Shown here piece by piece: positions 26,178 through 35,123 of a DNA stretch of 64,000 bases. Position numbers and translations under genes: made by a program. Below the pieces are notes generated by a model that did not search any database, had not been told where the DNA came from, and saw only the letters and a list, made by a program, of their open reading frames with translations. This stretch comes from Pseudomonas sivasensis (GTDB taxonomy: Bacteria > Pseudomonadota > Gammaproteobacteria > Pseudomonadales > Pseudomonadaceae), in NCBI RefSeq assembly GCF_013778505.1, contig NZ_JAAOWU010000014.1, forward strand, positions 62,001 through 126,000. The letters run 5' to 3'. Position 1 is the first letter of the stretch. Each line of letters begins with the position of its first letter.

Positions 26178-27692
26178 ATGAAGCGCAAGAACATTCTTTT
26201 CATCATGGCCGATCAAATGGCCGCGCCGATGCTGCCGTTCTACGGTTCCTCCCCGATCAAGCTGCCGAATCTGAGCCGCCTCGCCGAGCAAGGCGTGGTG
26301 TTCGACGCCGCCTATTGCAACAGCCCGCTGTGCGCACCCTCGCGCTTTACCTTGGTCAGCGGCCAATTGCCGAGCAAGATTGGCGCCTACGACAACGCGG
26401 CTGATTTCCCCGCCGATGTACCGACCTACGCTCACTACCTGCGTCGTCTCGGTTACCGCACTGCGCTGTCGGGCAAGATGCATTTCTGCGGCCCCGACCA
26501 ACTGCACGGCTACGAGGAACGCCTGACCAGCGACATCTACCCCGCCGACTACGGCTGGGCAGTGAACTGGGACGAGCCGGACGTGCGCCCCAGCTGGTAC
26601 CACAACATGTCCTCGGTGCTGCAAGCAGGTCCTTGCGTGCGCACCAATCAGTTGGATTTTGACGAAGAGGTGGTGTTCAAGGCCCAGCAGTACCTGTTCG
26701 ACCATATTCGTGAGGACGGCGACCAGCCGTTCTGCCTGACCGTATCCATGACCCATCCCCACGACCCGTACACCATTCCCAAGCCGCTCTGGGATCTGTA
26801 CGACGACAACGACATTCCTTTGCCTGCAACGCCCGCGCAAAGTGATCTCGACCCGCATTCCCAGCGCCTGCTCAAGGTCTATGATCTGTGGGACAAGCCG
26901 CTGCCTGTGGATAAGATCCGCGATGCGCGCCGGGCTTACTTTGGCGCCTGCAGTTACATCGACAGCAATGTCGGCAAGCTGCTGCAAACCCTGGAAGACA
27001 CCGGCCTGGCCGACGACACGGTTATCGTGTTCTCCGGCGACCACGGCGACATGCTCGGCGAGCGCGGCCTCTGGTACAAAATGCACTGGTTTGAAATGGC
27101 AGCCCGCGTGCCGCTGCTGATCTGCGCTCCGGGGCAGTTTGCGGCGGGCCGCGTGTCCAACGCCGTGTCCACCGCCGACCTGCTGCCGACCCTGGTGGAA
27201 CTGGCCGGCGGTCAACTCGACCCACACCTGCCACTCGATGGCCGCTCGCTGATCCCGCACTTGCAAGGGCAGGGCGGGCACGACGAAGTGTTCGGCGAAT
27301 ACATGGCCGAAGGCACCATCAGCCCGCTGATGATGATTCGCCGTGGCGCCTACAAATTCATCTACAGCGAAGACGACCCTTGTCTACTGTTCGATGTGCA
27401 CAACGACCCGCACGAGCGGGAAGAGCTCAGCCAGTCACCGGAACACCGGCCACTGTTCGAGGCGTTTTTGAATGAAGCGCGGGCCAAATGGGACATCCCG
27501 GCGATCCACCAGCAGGTGCTCGCCAGCCAACGCCGTCGACGCCTGGTGTTTGAGGCGCTGACCCAAGGCAAGCTGAAGAGCTGGGATCACCAGCCACTGG
27601 TCGACGCCAGTCAGCAATACATGCGCAACCATATCGACCTCGATGACCTGGAGCGCAAGGCACGTTATCCACAACCCTGCCAAAACCAATAA
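26178..27692 (+). CDS. betC: Choline-sulfatase
   Basis: Hydrolyses choline-O-sulfate to choline and sulfate in the cytoplasm, giving an osmoprotectant precursor, carbon and sulfur. The 504-residue sulfatase has the formylglycine motif CAPSR at 52-56, the N-terminal metal site MADQM, and the SGDHGDMLGERGLWYKM metal region. The ATG at 26178 gives the usual length. A choline-type binding protein gene follows after 16 bp, and a LysR regulator is divergent. Confidence 0.95.
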   Translation: MKRKNILFIMADQMAAPMLPFYGSSPIKLPNLSRLAEQGVVFDAAYCNSPLCAPSRFTLVSGQLPSKIGAYDNAADFPADVPTYAHYLRRLGYRTALSGKMHFCGPDQLHGYEERLTSDIYPADYGWAVNWDEPDVRPSWYHNMSSVLQAGPCVRTNQLDFDEEVVFKAQQYLFDHIREDGDQPFCLTVSMTHPHDPYTIPKPLWDLYDDNDIPLPATPAQSDLDPHSQRLLKVYDLWDKPLPVDKIRDARRAYFGACSYIDSNVGKLLQTLEDTGLADDTVIVFSGDHGDMLGERGLWYKMHWFEMAARVPLLICAPGQFAAGRVSNAVSTADLLPTLVELAGGQLDPHLPLDGRSLIPHLQGQGGHDEVFGEYMAEGTISPLMMIRRGAYKFIYSEDDPCLLFDVHNDPHEREELSQSPEHRPLFEAFLNEARAKWDIPAIHQQVLASQRRRRLVFEALTQGKLKSWDHQPLVDASQQYMRNHIDLDDLERKARYPQPCQNQ

Positions 27693-27708
27693 ATACAGAG
27701 GGAAGGCC

Positions 27709-28623
27709 ATGCAAAAGTTATCTGTGATAGTGGGCATGCTGGTGCTGGGCAGCGCCAATGTGTATGCAGACACCAGCTGTGAAACCGTAAAAATGGCCGA
27801 TCCGGGCTGGAGCGATATCGCGGCCACCAATGCCATCACCGGTTTTCTGCTGACGGGCATGGGCTACAAACCCAAGGTCGACACCCTGGCGGTGCCGATT
27901 ACCTTTGGCGGGCTCAAAGACGGCCAGGTTGATGTGTTCCTCGGCAACTGGATGCCCGCGCAGCAGGGTTTTTACGACAAGTTCGTGGCCAATGGCGATG
28001 TGGTGCAACTGGCGAAAAACCTCGACGGCACCGAGTTCACCCTCGCCGTGCCGGACTACGTGTGGGACGCGGGTGTGCATGACTTCGCCGACCTGAACAA
28101 ATTTGCCGACAAGTTCGACAAGAAGATCTACGGCATCGGCTCCGGCGCGCCGGCGAATATCTCGTTGCAGGAGATCATCAAGAAGAATGACTTTGATCTG
28201 GGCCAATGGAAGCTGGTCGAGTCCAGCGAACAAGCGATGCTCGCGGAAGTGTCGCGGGCGGTGAAGAAACAGCGCTTCGTCACCTTCCTCGGTTGGACCC
28301 CGCACCCGATGAACGTGCAGTTGAAAATGCACTACCTCAAAGGTGGGGAAAAGTATTTTGGTGACACCGGCAGCGTTTATACCTTGACCCGCAAAGGTTA
28401 TGCACAAGCCTGCCCGAACGTAGGAAAACTGCTGACCAACCTGAGTTTCACCCAGGAGATGGAGAACAGCATCATGGCCGAAGTGGCCAACAACAAGGTC
28501 AGCAACGCCGATGCGGCGAAGGCATGGATCAAGGCCAATCCGGCAGTATTGGATAAGTGGCTGGATGGGGTGAAAACCGTGGATGGCAAGGACGCGTTGC
28601 CGGCAGTAAAGGCCAAACTCTAG
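27709..28623 (+). CDS. Choline-type ABC transporter substrate-binding protein
   Basis: A 304-residue periplasmic protein with a Sec signal peptide (cleavage after VYA, about 20). The body matches the ChoX/OpuAC-type choline binding family, with GLKDGQVDVFLGNWMPAQQ and the conserved Trp residues of the aromatic cage (for example GWTPHPM). No permease or ATPase genes are adjacent, so it is an orphan. In pseudomonads several such proteins share one core transporter. It probably binds choline, or choline-O-sulfate given the betC neighbour; that is inference. Confidence 0.87.
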   Translation: MQKLSVIVGMLVLGSANVYADTSCETVKMADPGWSDIAATNAITGFLLTGMGYKPKVDTLAVPITFGGLKDGQVDVFLGNWMPAQQGFYDKFVANGDVVQLAKNLDGTEFTLAVPDYVWDAGVHDFADLNKFADKFDKKIYGIGSGAPANISLQEIIKKNDFDLGQWKLVESSEQAMLAEVSRAVKKQRFVTFLGWTPHPMNVQLKMHYLKGGEKYFGDTGSVYTLTRKGYAQACPNVGKLLTNLSFTQEMENSIMAEVANNKVSNADAAKAWIKANPAVLDKWLDGVKTVDGKDALPAVKAKL

Positions 28624-28640
28624 GGCCTTGCGCTATTCCA

Positions 28641-28730
28641 ATGTGGGAGGGGGCTTGCTCCCGATAGCGGAGTGCCAGTCAGAGAGATTTAGACGGGTCC
28701 ACCTATATCGGGAGCAAGCCCCCTCCCACA
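28641..28730. repeat. REPIN between the choline binding protein and SulP genes
   Basis: TGTGGGAGGGGGCTTGCTCC with an ATAGCGG core faces TATCGGGAGCAAGCCCCCTC. It separates the binding-protein gene from the SulP gene in the same direction, as other REPINs in this window do at gene ends. Confidence 0.9.
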
Positions 28731-28782
28731 AGGACCAGTGTGTACTGATACCCTGAGTCAAACCTTTTCAGCCGAGTTATAA

Positions 28783-30351
28783 ATGCCCCGGCCCAACCGC
28801 CATACACTCTTCCCCTTCCTCAGCTGGCTCCCGCGTCAAACCCGAGCCACTGTGGGCCGGGACGCGCTGGTCGGCCTCAGCGGCGCCGTGCTCGCACTGC
28901 CCCAATCGATTGCCTACGCGCTGATCGCCGGTCTTCCACCGGAGTACGGTCTGTACGCCGCCATCATCCCGGTGCTGATCGCGTGCCTGTGGGGTTCATC
29001 CTGGCACCTGATCTGTGGCCCCACGGCGGCGATTTCCATCGTGCTCTATGCCAGCGTGAGCCCATTGGCCGTGCCGGGGTCGCAGGACTACATCACCTTG
29101 ATCCTGTTGCTCACCTTTCTCGCCGGCGTATTCCAGTGGCTGCTGGGCATGCTGCGCTTTGGCGCACTGGTGAACTTTGTCTCCCATTCGGTGGTGTTGG
29201 GTTTCACCTTGGGCGCCGCCGTGGTGATTGCCCTGGGGCAGTTGCCGAACCTGTTGGGGCTGGATTTGCCGAGCCAGGCCACCGCAATCAATAGCCTGCT
29301 GGCGCTGATCCACCATGCTGGCGAGTGGGACCACGCGTCCCTTGTCCTGGGGATCGGGACGTTGCTGGTGGGTGCTTTGCTCAAATACCTCGTGCCTCGC
29401 TGGCCAACGCTACTGATCGCACTGACCCTGGGTAGCCTGGCAACGTGGCTATGGCCGTCGATGTTCGGGCATGTGGCGTTGGTCAGTTCGTTTATCGGCA
29501 AACTGCCGCCGTTCAGCCCGTTACCGTTGGACCTGGACATGATCCTGCGCCTGCTGCCCAGTGCCGTGGCGGTGGGCATGCTGGGACTGGTGACCAGCCT
29601 GTCGATTGCCCGCTCGCTGTCGGCTCGTTCCCAACAGTTGCTCGACGCGAATCAGGAAGTTCGCGCGCAGGGTTTATCCAATATCGTCGGCGGATTTTTC
29701 TCCGGCTATCTGTCGGCCGGTTCCTTTACCCGCTCAGGCCTCAGCTACGAGGCAGGCGCCTGCTCGCCGTTGGCCGGGGTGTTTTCCGCGTTATGGGTGG
29801 CGCTGTTTGCGTTATTTGGTGCGGCATTGATCGCGCATATTCCAATTCCGAGCATGGCGGCGAGCATCCTGCTGATTTGCTGGGGCTTGGTGGATCATCG
29901 TGCTATTCGCGCGCTGTTTCGCGTCAGCCGTGCAGAGTTTGTGGTGATGAGCCTGACCTGTGTCGCCACGTTATTACTGGAGCTGCAAACGGCGATCTAT
30001 GCGGGGGTGCTGGCGTCGCTGTTTTTCTATCTCAAACGCACGTCGCAGCCACGGGTTCAACAATGGCGAGACGGTGACGAAGATATATTGCGAGTCGGCG
30101 GCTCGATCTTTTTTGGCGCCAGCCATTACCTGCAAGTGCGCCTGCAAAGTTTGCAGGGCAAGCGGGTGGTGATCGAGGCGCAGCAGATCAACTTTATCGA
30201 CTATTCCGGGGTAGAGATGCTGCACCAGGAGGCGCGGAGATTGAAGGGGTTGGGGCGTAGCCTGACATTGCGCGGGGCACGGCCGCAGGTGGTTGAAGAG
30301 CTGAAGAAACTGGAAGGGGCCGATACCTGCCCCATCCAGTTTGAAGATTGA
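28783..30351 (+). CDS. SulP family anion transporter with STAS domain
   Basis: A 522-residue membrane transporter. The N-terminal part has the SulP fold (PQSIAYALIAGLPPEYGLYA motif at about 40-60) with 11-14 helices, and residues from about 420 form a cytoplasmic STAS domain (IDYSGVEMLHQEARRLK). Being next to choline sulfatase suggests export or uptake of sulfate released by BetC, or another anion; this is inferred. It corresponds in order to PA0029. It is the second SulP gene in this window. Confidence 0.88.
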   Translation: MPRPNRHTLFPFLSWLPRQTRATVGRDALVGLSGAVLALPQSIAYALIAGLPPEYGLYAAIIPVLIACLWGSSWHLICGPTAAISIVLYASVSPLAVPGSQDYITLILLLTFLAGVFQWLLGMLRFGALVNFVSHSVVLGFTLGAAVVIALGQLPNLLGLDLPSQATAINSLLALIHHAGEWDHASLVLGIGTLLVGALLKYLVPRWPTLLIALTLGSLATWLWPSMFGHVALVSSFIGKLPPFSPLPLDLDMILRLLPSAVAVGMLGLVTSLSIARSLSARSQQLLDANQEVRAQGLSNIVGGFFSGYLSAGSFTRSGLSYEAGACSPLAGVFSALWVALFALFGAALIAHIPIPSMAASILLICWGLVDHRAIRALFRVSRAEFVVMSLTCVATLLLELQTAIYAGVLASLFFYLKRTSQPRVQQWRDGDEDILRVGGSIFFGASHYLQVRLQSLQGKRVVIEAQQINFIDYSGVEMLHQEARRLKGLGRSLTLRGARPQVVEELKKLEGADTCPIQFED

Positions 30352-31173
30352 TTACTGCGCCAACTGACGGCGCAGTTCAGCCAACACCGGCGCCGAATCC
30401 GGGCGCACACCGCGCCATAGAAAGAACGCTTCAGCGGCCTGTTCAACCAGCATGCCCAGGCCATCCATTGCCACAGCTGCACCTTGCTCAGCCGCCCAAC
30501 GGCAAAACGCGGTCGGCTCCTTGGCATACATCATGTCGTAGCAAAAGGTCTTGCCCGGTTCTATCAAGCTGCCGGCAATCGGCGGTAAATCGCCTGACAG
30601 GCTGGCAGACGTGGCATTGATGATTACGTCCACCGGCTCACGCAGCCAGTCGAAACCACTGGCCGACACCGGGCCCAAGTCGTCGAACAACTCGGCGAGC
30701 AATTCAGCCTTTTCCACAGTGCGATTGGCGATGATCAATGAAGCAGGACGCTCAGCCAGCAACGGTTCCAACGCCCCGCGTACCGCGCCACCGGCACCCA
30801 GCAACAGGATGCGTTTGCCTTGCAGGCTCAACCCGGCGTTTACCGTCAGGTCGCGCACCAGGCCCGCGCCGTCGGTGTTATCACCCAGCAGCGTGCCATC
30901 GGCCAACTTGCTCAGGGTGTTCACCGCACCGGCGCGTTGGGCGCGCTCGGTGAGGCTATTGGCCAGACGGTAAGCGTCTTCCTTGAACGGTACGGTGACG
31001 TTAGCGCCACGGCCTTGCTGGAAAAAATCACGGGCACAACCGGTGAAATCCTCCAAGGGCGCAAGCAAAGTGCTGTAGTCCAATTGTTCGCCGGTCTGCT
31101 CGGCGAACATGCGGTGAATCAGCGGCGACTTGCTGTGACCGATGGGGTTGCCGAAGACAACATAACGATCCAT
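30352..31173 (-). CDS. aroE: Shikimate dehydrogenase
   Basis: NADPH-dependent reduction of 3-dehydroshikimate in aromatic amino acid synthesis. The 273-residue enzyme has the substrate residues SKSP (14-17), Lys64 (VPFK) and Asp101 (NTDGAG), and the nucleotide loop GAGGAVRG. Its start overlaps the hemF stop by one base, so it is translated with hemF. Confidence 0.95.
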   Translation of the reverse strand: MDRYVVFGNPIGHSKSPLIHRMFAEQTGEQLDYSTLLAPLEDFTGCARDFFQQGRGANVTVPFKEDAYRLANSLTERAQRAGAVNTLSKLADGTLLGDNTDGAGLVRDLTVNAGLSLQGKRILLLGAGGAVRGALEPLLAERPASLIIANRTVEKAELLAELFDDLGPVSASGFDWLREPVDVIINATSASLSGDLPPIAGSLIEPGKTFCYDMMYAKEPTAFCRWAAEQGAAVAMDGLGMLVEQAAEAFFLWRGVRPDSAPVLAELRRQLAQ

Positions 31174-32105
31174 CAGACCGCCGCCTTAGGCGCGACAACG
31201 CCAAGCCAGTCGCGGTCTTGCAGGAAGTAATCAGTGAGCCGCGCCTCTTCGCTGCCGGCCTCGGCCTTCCAGTCATAGCTCCAGCGCACTTGCGGCGGCA
31301 GCGACATCAGGATCGATTCGGTACGCCCGCCCGATTGCAGACCAAACAGGGTGCCACGGTCGTAGACCAGGTTGAATTCAACATAGCGGCCGCGACGGAA
31401 TTCCTGAAACTGGCGCTGCTGCTCGGTATAGGCCATGGCTTTGCGACGCTGCACGATCGGCAGATAAGCATCGATATAGGCATCGCCGATGGCGCGGATG
31501 AAGGCGAAGCAGGTGTCGAAGTCCCACTCGTTCAAGTCATCGAAAAACAGGCCGCCGATACCACGGGGTTCGTTGCGATGCTTGATATGGAAGTAGGTGT
31601 CACACCAGGCCTTGTAGCGCGAGTACACGTCCGGGCCAAAAGGTGCGCAGGCCTGCTCGGCCACACGGTGCCAGTGGATGCAGTCTTCTTCGTTGCCGTA
31701 ATACGGAGTGAGGTCAAAGCCGCCACCGAACCACCACACCGGCTCTTCGCCTTCTTTTTCAGCGATGAAAAAACGCACGTTGGCGTGGGACGTCGGCACA
31801 TGAGGGTTGTGCGGGTGGATCACCAGCGACACGCCGAGGGCTTCAAAGCCACGACCGGCCAGCTCTGGGCGGTGTGCGCTGGCGGATGGTGGCAGGCCGC
31901 TGCCGAATACGTGAGAAAAGTTAACGCCGCCTTTTTCGATCACCGAACCGTTTTCGATCACACGGGTGCGACCGCCACCGCCGGCAGGCCGGGTCCAGGC
32001 GTCTTCGATAAAGCGAGTGTCCGTCTCAAAGGTTTCCAGGGCGCTGCAAATGCGGTCTTGCAGGTCAAGCAGGTAGGCCTTTACAGCCTCGGTGCGGGTA
32101 GTCAT
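31173..32105 (-). CDS. hemF: Oxygen-dependent coproporphyrinogen III oxidase
   Basis: Heme biosynthesis: converts coproporphyrinogen III to protoporphyrinogen IX using O2. The 310-residue protein shows the signature GGGGRTRVIENG, then a VNFSHVFG stretch and WWFGGGFDLTPYY. It is translationally coupled to aroE. The gene is divergent from qor with 160 bp between starts. Confidence 0.95.
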   Translation of the reverse strand: MTTRTEAVKAYLLDLQDRICSALETFETDTRFIEDAWTRPAGGGGRTRVIENGSVIEKGGVNFSHVFGSGLPPSASAHRPELAGRGFEALGVSLVIHPHNPHVPTSHANVRFFIAEKEGEEPVWWFGGGFDLTPYYGNEEDCIHWHRVAEQACAPFGPDVYSRYKAWCDTYFHIKHRNEPRGIGGLFFDDLNEWDFDTCFAFIRAIGDAYIDAYLPIVQRRKAMAYTEQQRQFQEFRRGRYVEFNLVYDRGTLFGLQSGGRTESILMSLPPQVRWSYDWKAEAGSEEARLTDYFLQDRDWLGVVAPKAAV

Positions 32106-32265
32106 GGCATCACCTTGAATCGGGCAAAGCTACGCGAGGCCATTGGGCGTCGGCGGCAAATGGGCGCACAGGATACCACTGCACCCTATGCCGTCGCAGT
32201 TGACGAAGATCAAGCTTAGGAGTCCGATAGGGGGCTACGCGAATTCGACCCAAGGAGAAGTGCAG

Positions 32266-33243
32266 ATGGCCAAACGTATCCAGTTCAGCGCCCATGGCGG
32301 CCCCGATGTACTTGAATATGTGGACTACACGCCGGCGGAGCCGGGCCCGCAGCAGGTTCGTGTGCGTAACGAGGCCATTGGCCTGAACTTCATCGACACC
32401 TATTTCCGCAGCGGCCTATACGCACCACCGGCCTTGCCGTCCGGTCTGGGCGCAGAAGGCGCCGGCGTAGTTGACGCGGTTGGCAGCGAAGTCACCCAAT
32501 TCAAGGTCGGCGACCGCGTGGCCTACGGCAGCGGCCCGCTCGGCGCGTACAGCGAACTGCACGTACTGCCCGCCGCTAACCTGGTGCACCTGCCGGACGA
32601 CATCAGCTTCGAACAAGCCGCCGGTGCCATGCTCAAGGGCCTGACCGTGCAGTACCTGTTGCGCCAGACCTATGAACTGAAGGGCGGCGAGACCATCCTG
32701 TTCCACGCTGCGGCCGGTGGCGTGGGCTCCCTGGCCTGCCAATGGGCCAAGGCGCTCGGCGTGAAGTTGATCGGTACCGTGAGTTCGCCAGAGAAAGCCG
32801 CTTTGGCCAAATCCCTCGGTGCCTGGGAAACCATCGACTACAGCAAGGAAAACGTCGCACAGCGCGTGCTGGAATTGACCGACGGCAAAAAGGTCCCAGT
32901 GGTGTACGACGGTGTCGGCAAGGACACGTGGCTGACTTCCCTGGACAGCGCGGCGCCCCGTGGGTTGGTGGTGAGCTTTGGCAATGCCTCGGGCGCGGTG
33001 GATGGGGTGAACTTGGGGATACTCTCGGCCAAGGGCTCGCTGTACGTGACACGACCGACCCTGGCGACCTACGCCAACAACCCGGCGAACTTGCAGGCGA
33101 TGGCGGATGATCTGTTTTCGATGATCCAGAGCGGCAAGGTGCGCATTGATATCAACCAGCGGTATTCGCTGGCGGAAGCGGCGAAGGCACAGACGGAGTT
33201 GTCGGGGCGGCGCACCACCGGGTCGACCATCCTGTTGCCGTAA
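32266..33243 (+). CDS. qor: NADPH:quinone oxidoreductase
   Basis: Zinc-independent medium-chain reductase that reduces quinones with NADPH. The 325-residue protein has the AAAGGVGSLACQWAKALG nucleotide-binding loop and a MAKRIQFSAHGGPDVLEYVD start. The ATG at 32266 follows AAGGAGAA; earlier in-frame codons lack conserved residues. The order hemF-qor-tsaC matches PA0024-PA0022. Confidence 0.93.
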   Translation: MAKRIQFSAHGGPDVLEYVDYTPAEPGPQQVRVRNEAIGLNFIDTYFRSGLYAPPALPSGLGAEGAGVVDAVGSEVTQFKVGDRVAYGSGPLGAYSELHVLPAANLVHLPDDISFEQAAGAMLKGLTVQYLLRQTYELKGGETILFHAAAGGVGSLACQWAKALGVKLIGTVSSPEKAALAKSLGAWETIDYSKENVAQRVLELTDGKKVPVVYDGVGKDTWLTSLDSAAPRGLVVSFGNASGAVDGVNLGILSAKGSLYVTRPTLATYANNPANLQAMADDLFSMIQSGKVRIDINQRYSLAEAAKAQTELSGRRTTGSTILLP

Positions 33244-33257
33244 GGCTTAAGAACGCT

Positions 33258-33307
33258 ATCGCCGGCAAGAGCACGCAATCCTCTGTAGGAGGTGCCTTGC
33301 CGGCGAT
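33258..33307. repeat. Palindromic repeat, ATCGCCGGCAAG type
   Basis: ATCGCCGGCAAG at 33258 faces CTTGCCGGCGAT ending 33307, a perfect 12-bp inverted repeat around 26 bp that includes CTGTAGGAGG. It belongs to a different palindrome family from the GTGGGAGGGG REPs. It lies between the qor stop and the convergent tsaC stop and may help termination. Confidence 0.8.
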
Positions 33308-33323
33308 CAGCCACACCTCAGTA

Positions 33324-33881
33324 TTACGACGGTCGCACCACCTCACCGGTTGCCAGATTGCGAATCAGGCTTGGATTCTTGCGCCCGCCGAGGGCGCCAC
33401 CCAGTACCAAGTCGACCTGACCACGGAAATACTGCTCCACGCGAATCCGCGAGCGCGCAGCCGGGCGGCCTTGAGGGTTGGCCGACGTGGAAATCAACGG
33501 CCCGACCAGCGAACACAAATCCCGCACCAGAGGATGGTCAGTGACCCGAAGCGCGACCGTGTCGTGCACACCGGTCACCCATTCCGGCAGCAAGTCCTGA
33601 TGGGGCACCAGCCAAGTGTTCGGCCCTGGCCAGGTGCTGGCCATACGGTCGATCCAGTCTTGGGGGAAATCTTCGAAGAGAAAATCAAACTGACGAATGT
33701 TGTCGGCCACCAGGATCAGGCCCTTGTCCACCGAGCGATTCTTGATGGCGAGCAAACGGTCGACTGCTTCTTCATTCCACGGGTCGCAGCCCAAGCCCCA
33801 TACCGCCTCGGTTGGATAGGCAATCACCGCGCCTGCGCGAATTTCTCGTGCGGTTTCCAACACACGCCACCTGTTGACCAT
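33324..33881 (-). CDS. tsaC: L-threonylcarbamoyladenylate synthase
   Basis: Makes threonylcarbamoyl-AMP from threonine, bicarbonate and ATP for the t6A37 tRNA modification. The 185-residue Sua5/YciO/YrdC-type protein has YPTEAVWGLGCDP, the KNRSVDKGLIL loop and the STSANPQGRPA motif. Short TsaC type without the extra Sua5 domain. It lies downstream of dprA on the same strand, 75 bp away. Confidence 0.93.
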   Translation of the reverse strand: MVNRWRVLETAREIRAGAVIAYPTEAVWGLGCDPWNEEAVDRLLAIKNRSVDKGLILVADNIRQFDFLFEDFPQDWIDRMASTWPGPNTWLVPHQDLLPEWVTGVHDTVALRVTDHPLVRDLCSLVGPLISTSANPQGRPAARSRIRVEQYFRGQVDLVLGGALGGRKNPSLIRNLATGEVVRPS

Positions 33882-33956
33882 TGCTCATTCTCCGGACTAA
33901 AGCTCTGGGCAGTTTACCGATCTTCTTTACAAAACCTAGTTCCAAAAAACCGGCAG

Positions 33957-35060
33957 CTATAAAAGCTGACCACGCGCCAGCCAGCGACCGCTTTCGCAAA
34001 TCACCTGGCCTTCAAGCTCCAGCTCCGTGAGGGTCGTCAACACTTGGGACAAAGGCCGACCGCTGGCAATCGCCAGGGCTTCGCTGGTGTGGGGCGCCGC
34101 GTGCAGCAACGCCACCAGCGGATGGATCACCGGCATCGGCGCCGGGCGCGACAAGGCCTGCCAGCCCCGCAAGCCTTCGAGGATGTGCTCAATGGTTTCC
34201 ACCAGCATTGCACCATCGCGGATCAACTGATGACAGCCTTTGGCCCCAGGGTGATGGATGGAACCCGGGATGGCATACACCTCCCGGCCTTGCTCGGCCG
34301 CCAGCTTCGCGGTGATCAGCGAGCCACTGGCCACACTGGCTTCCACCACCAGCACGCCCAGCGACAGGCCACTGATGATTCGATTGCGCCGCGGAAAGTT
34401 GCTCGCCTGAGGCCCAGCGTCCAGTGGGAACTCGGAAACCACTGCGCTGCCCTGGGCAATCATCGCCTCTGCGAGCCTTCGGTGGCGCTGTGGATAAACA
34501 TTTTCCAGGCCGGTGCCAAGCACGCCGATGGTGTGTCCACCCACATCCAATGCCGCCTGATGCGCCGCGCCGTCGATACCCAGTGCGAGGCCACTGGTGA
34601 TGACAAAACCGGCGCTGGCCAAACTACGGGAAAAAGCGGCAGCGGTGTCCATGCCAGGGCGCGACGCGCGCCGGCTGCCGACCATCGCCAGTTGCGGTTT
34701 TTCGAGGATTGAAGGGTCGCCAGCGACGAATAACAGCGGTGGCGCATCGTCGATCTGGGCTAGTAATGCCGGGTACTCAGGCTGGTCCCACATCAGCAAA
34801 TGCTGGGCTGGGCGGCCCAACCACGCCAATGCCTCACTGGCGCCATCTCGGATTTCGGGACTGCGGCGAGCGTCTGCGCTGATGGTTGGCAAGCCCAGTG
34901 CACGCCAGGCACTGGCAGGCGCGCTGATGGCCTTTGAAGCGCTGCCGAACGCTTCGATCAACAACCTAAAACGCTTCGGGCCTACTTCTGGCAGCCTGTG
35001 CAAGCGTAGTCGGGCCTCCAGTTCTGAAGGGGAAATTTCATTGCTGTTTATCGGAAACAT
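33957..35060 (-). CDS. dprA: DNA-processing protein A
   Basis: Loads RecA on incoming single-stranded DNA during natural transformation. The 367-residue protein has the Rossmann fold core with GSRRASRPGMD and SGLALGIDGAAHQAAL, then a C-terminal winged helix (LEGQVICESGRWLARGQL). A perfect DnaA-type 9-mer TGTGGATAA lies at 35086-35094, just upstream. The gene runs towards tsaC. Confidence 0.93.
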   Translation of the reverse strand: MFPINSNEISPSELEARLRLHRLPEVGPKRFRLLIEAFGSASKAISAPASAWRALGLPTISADARRSPEIRDGASEALAWLGRPAQHLLMWDQPEYPALLAQIDDAPPLLFVAGDPSILEKPQLAMVGSRRASRPGMDTAAAFSRSLASAGFVITSGLALGIDGAAHQAALDVGGHTIGVLGTGLENVYPQRHRRLAEAMIAQGSAVVSEFPLDAGPQASNFPRRNRIISGLSLGVLVVEASVASGSLITAKLAAEQGREVYAIPGSIHHPGAKGCHQLIRDGAMLVETIEHILEGLRGWQALSRPAPMPVIHPLVALLHAAPHTSEALAIASGRPLSQVLTTLTELELEGQVICESGRWLARGQLL

Positions 35061-35123
35061 CTGATCATCCTTGACCGGAACAAGCTGTGGATAACTCTGT
35101 TGGTAACTTATTTAGCAGGCTAT

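Noticed and set aside
6266..28730. Repeated palindromes considered as a CRISPR array
   Set aside because: The copies are far apart, inverted and without regular spacers; they are REPINs.
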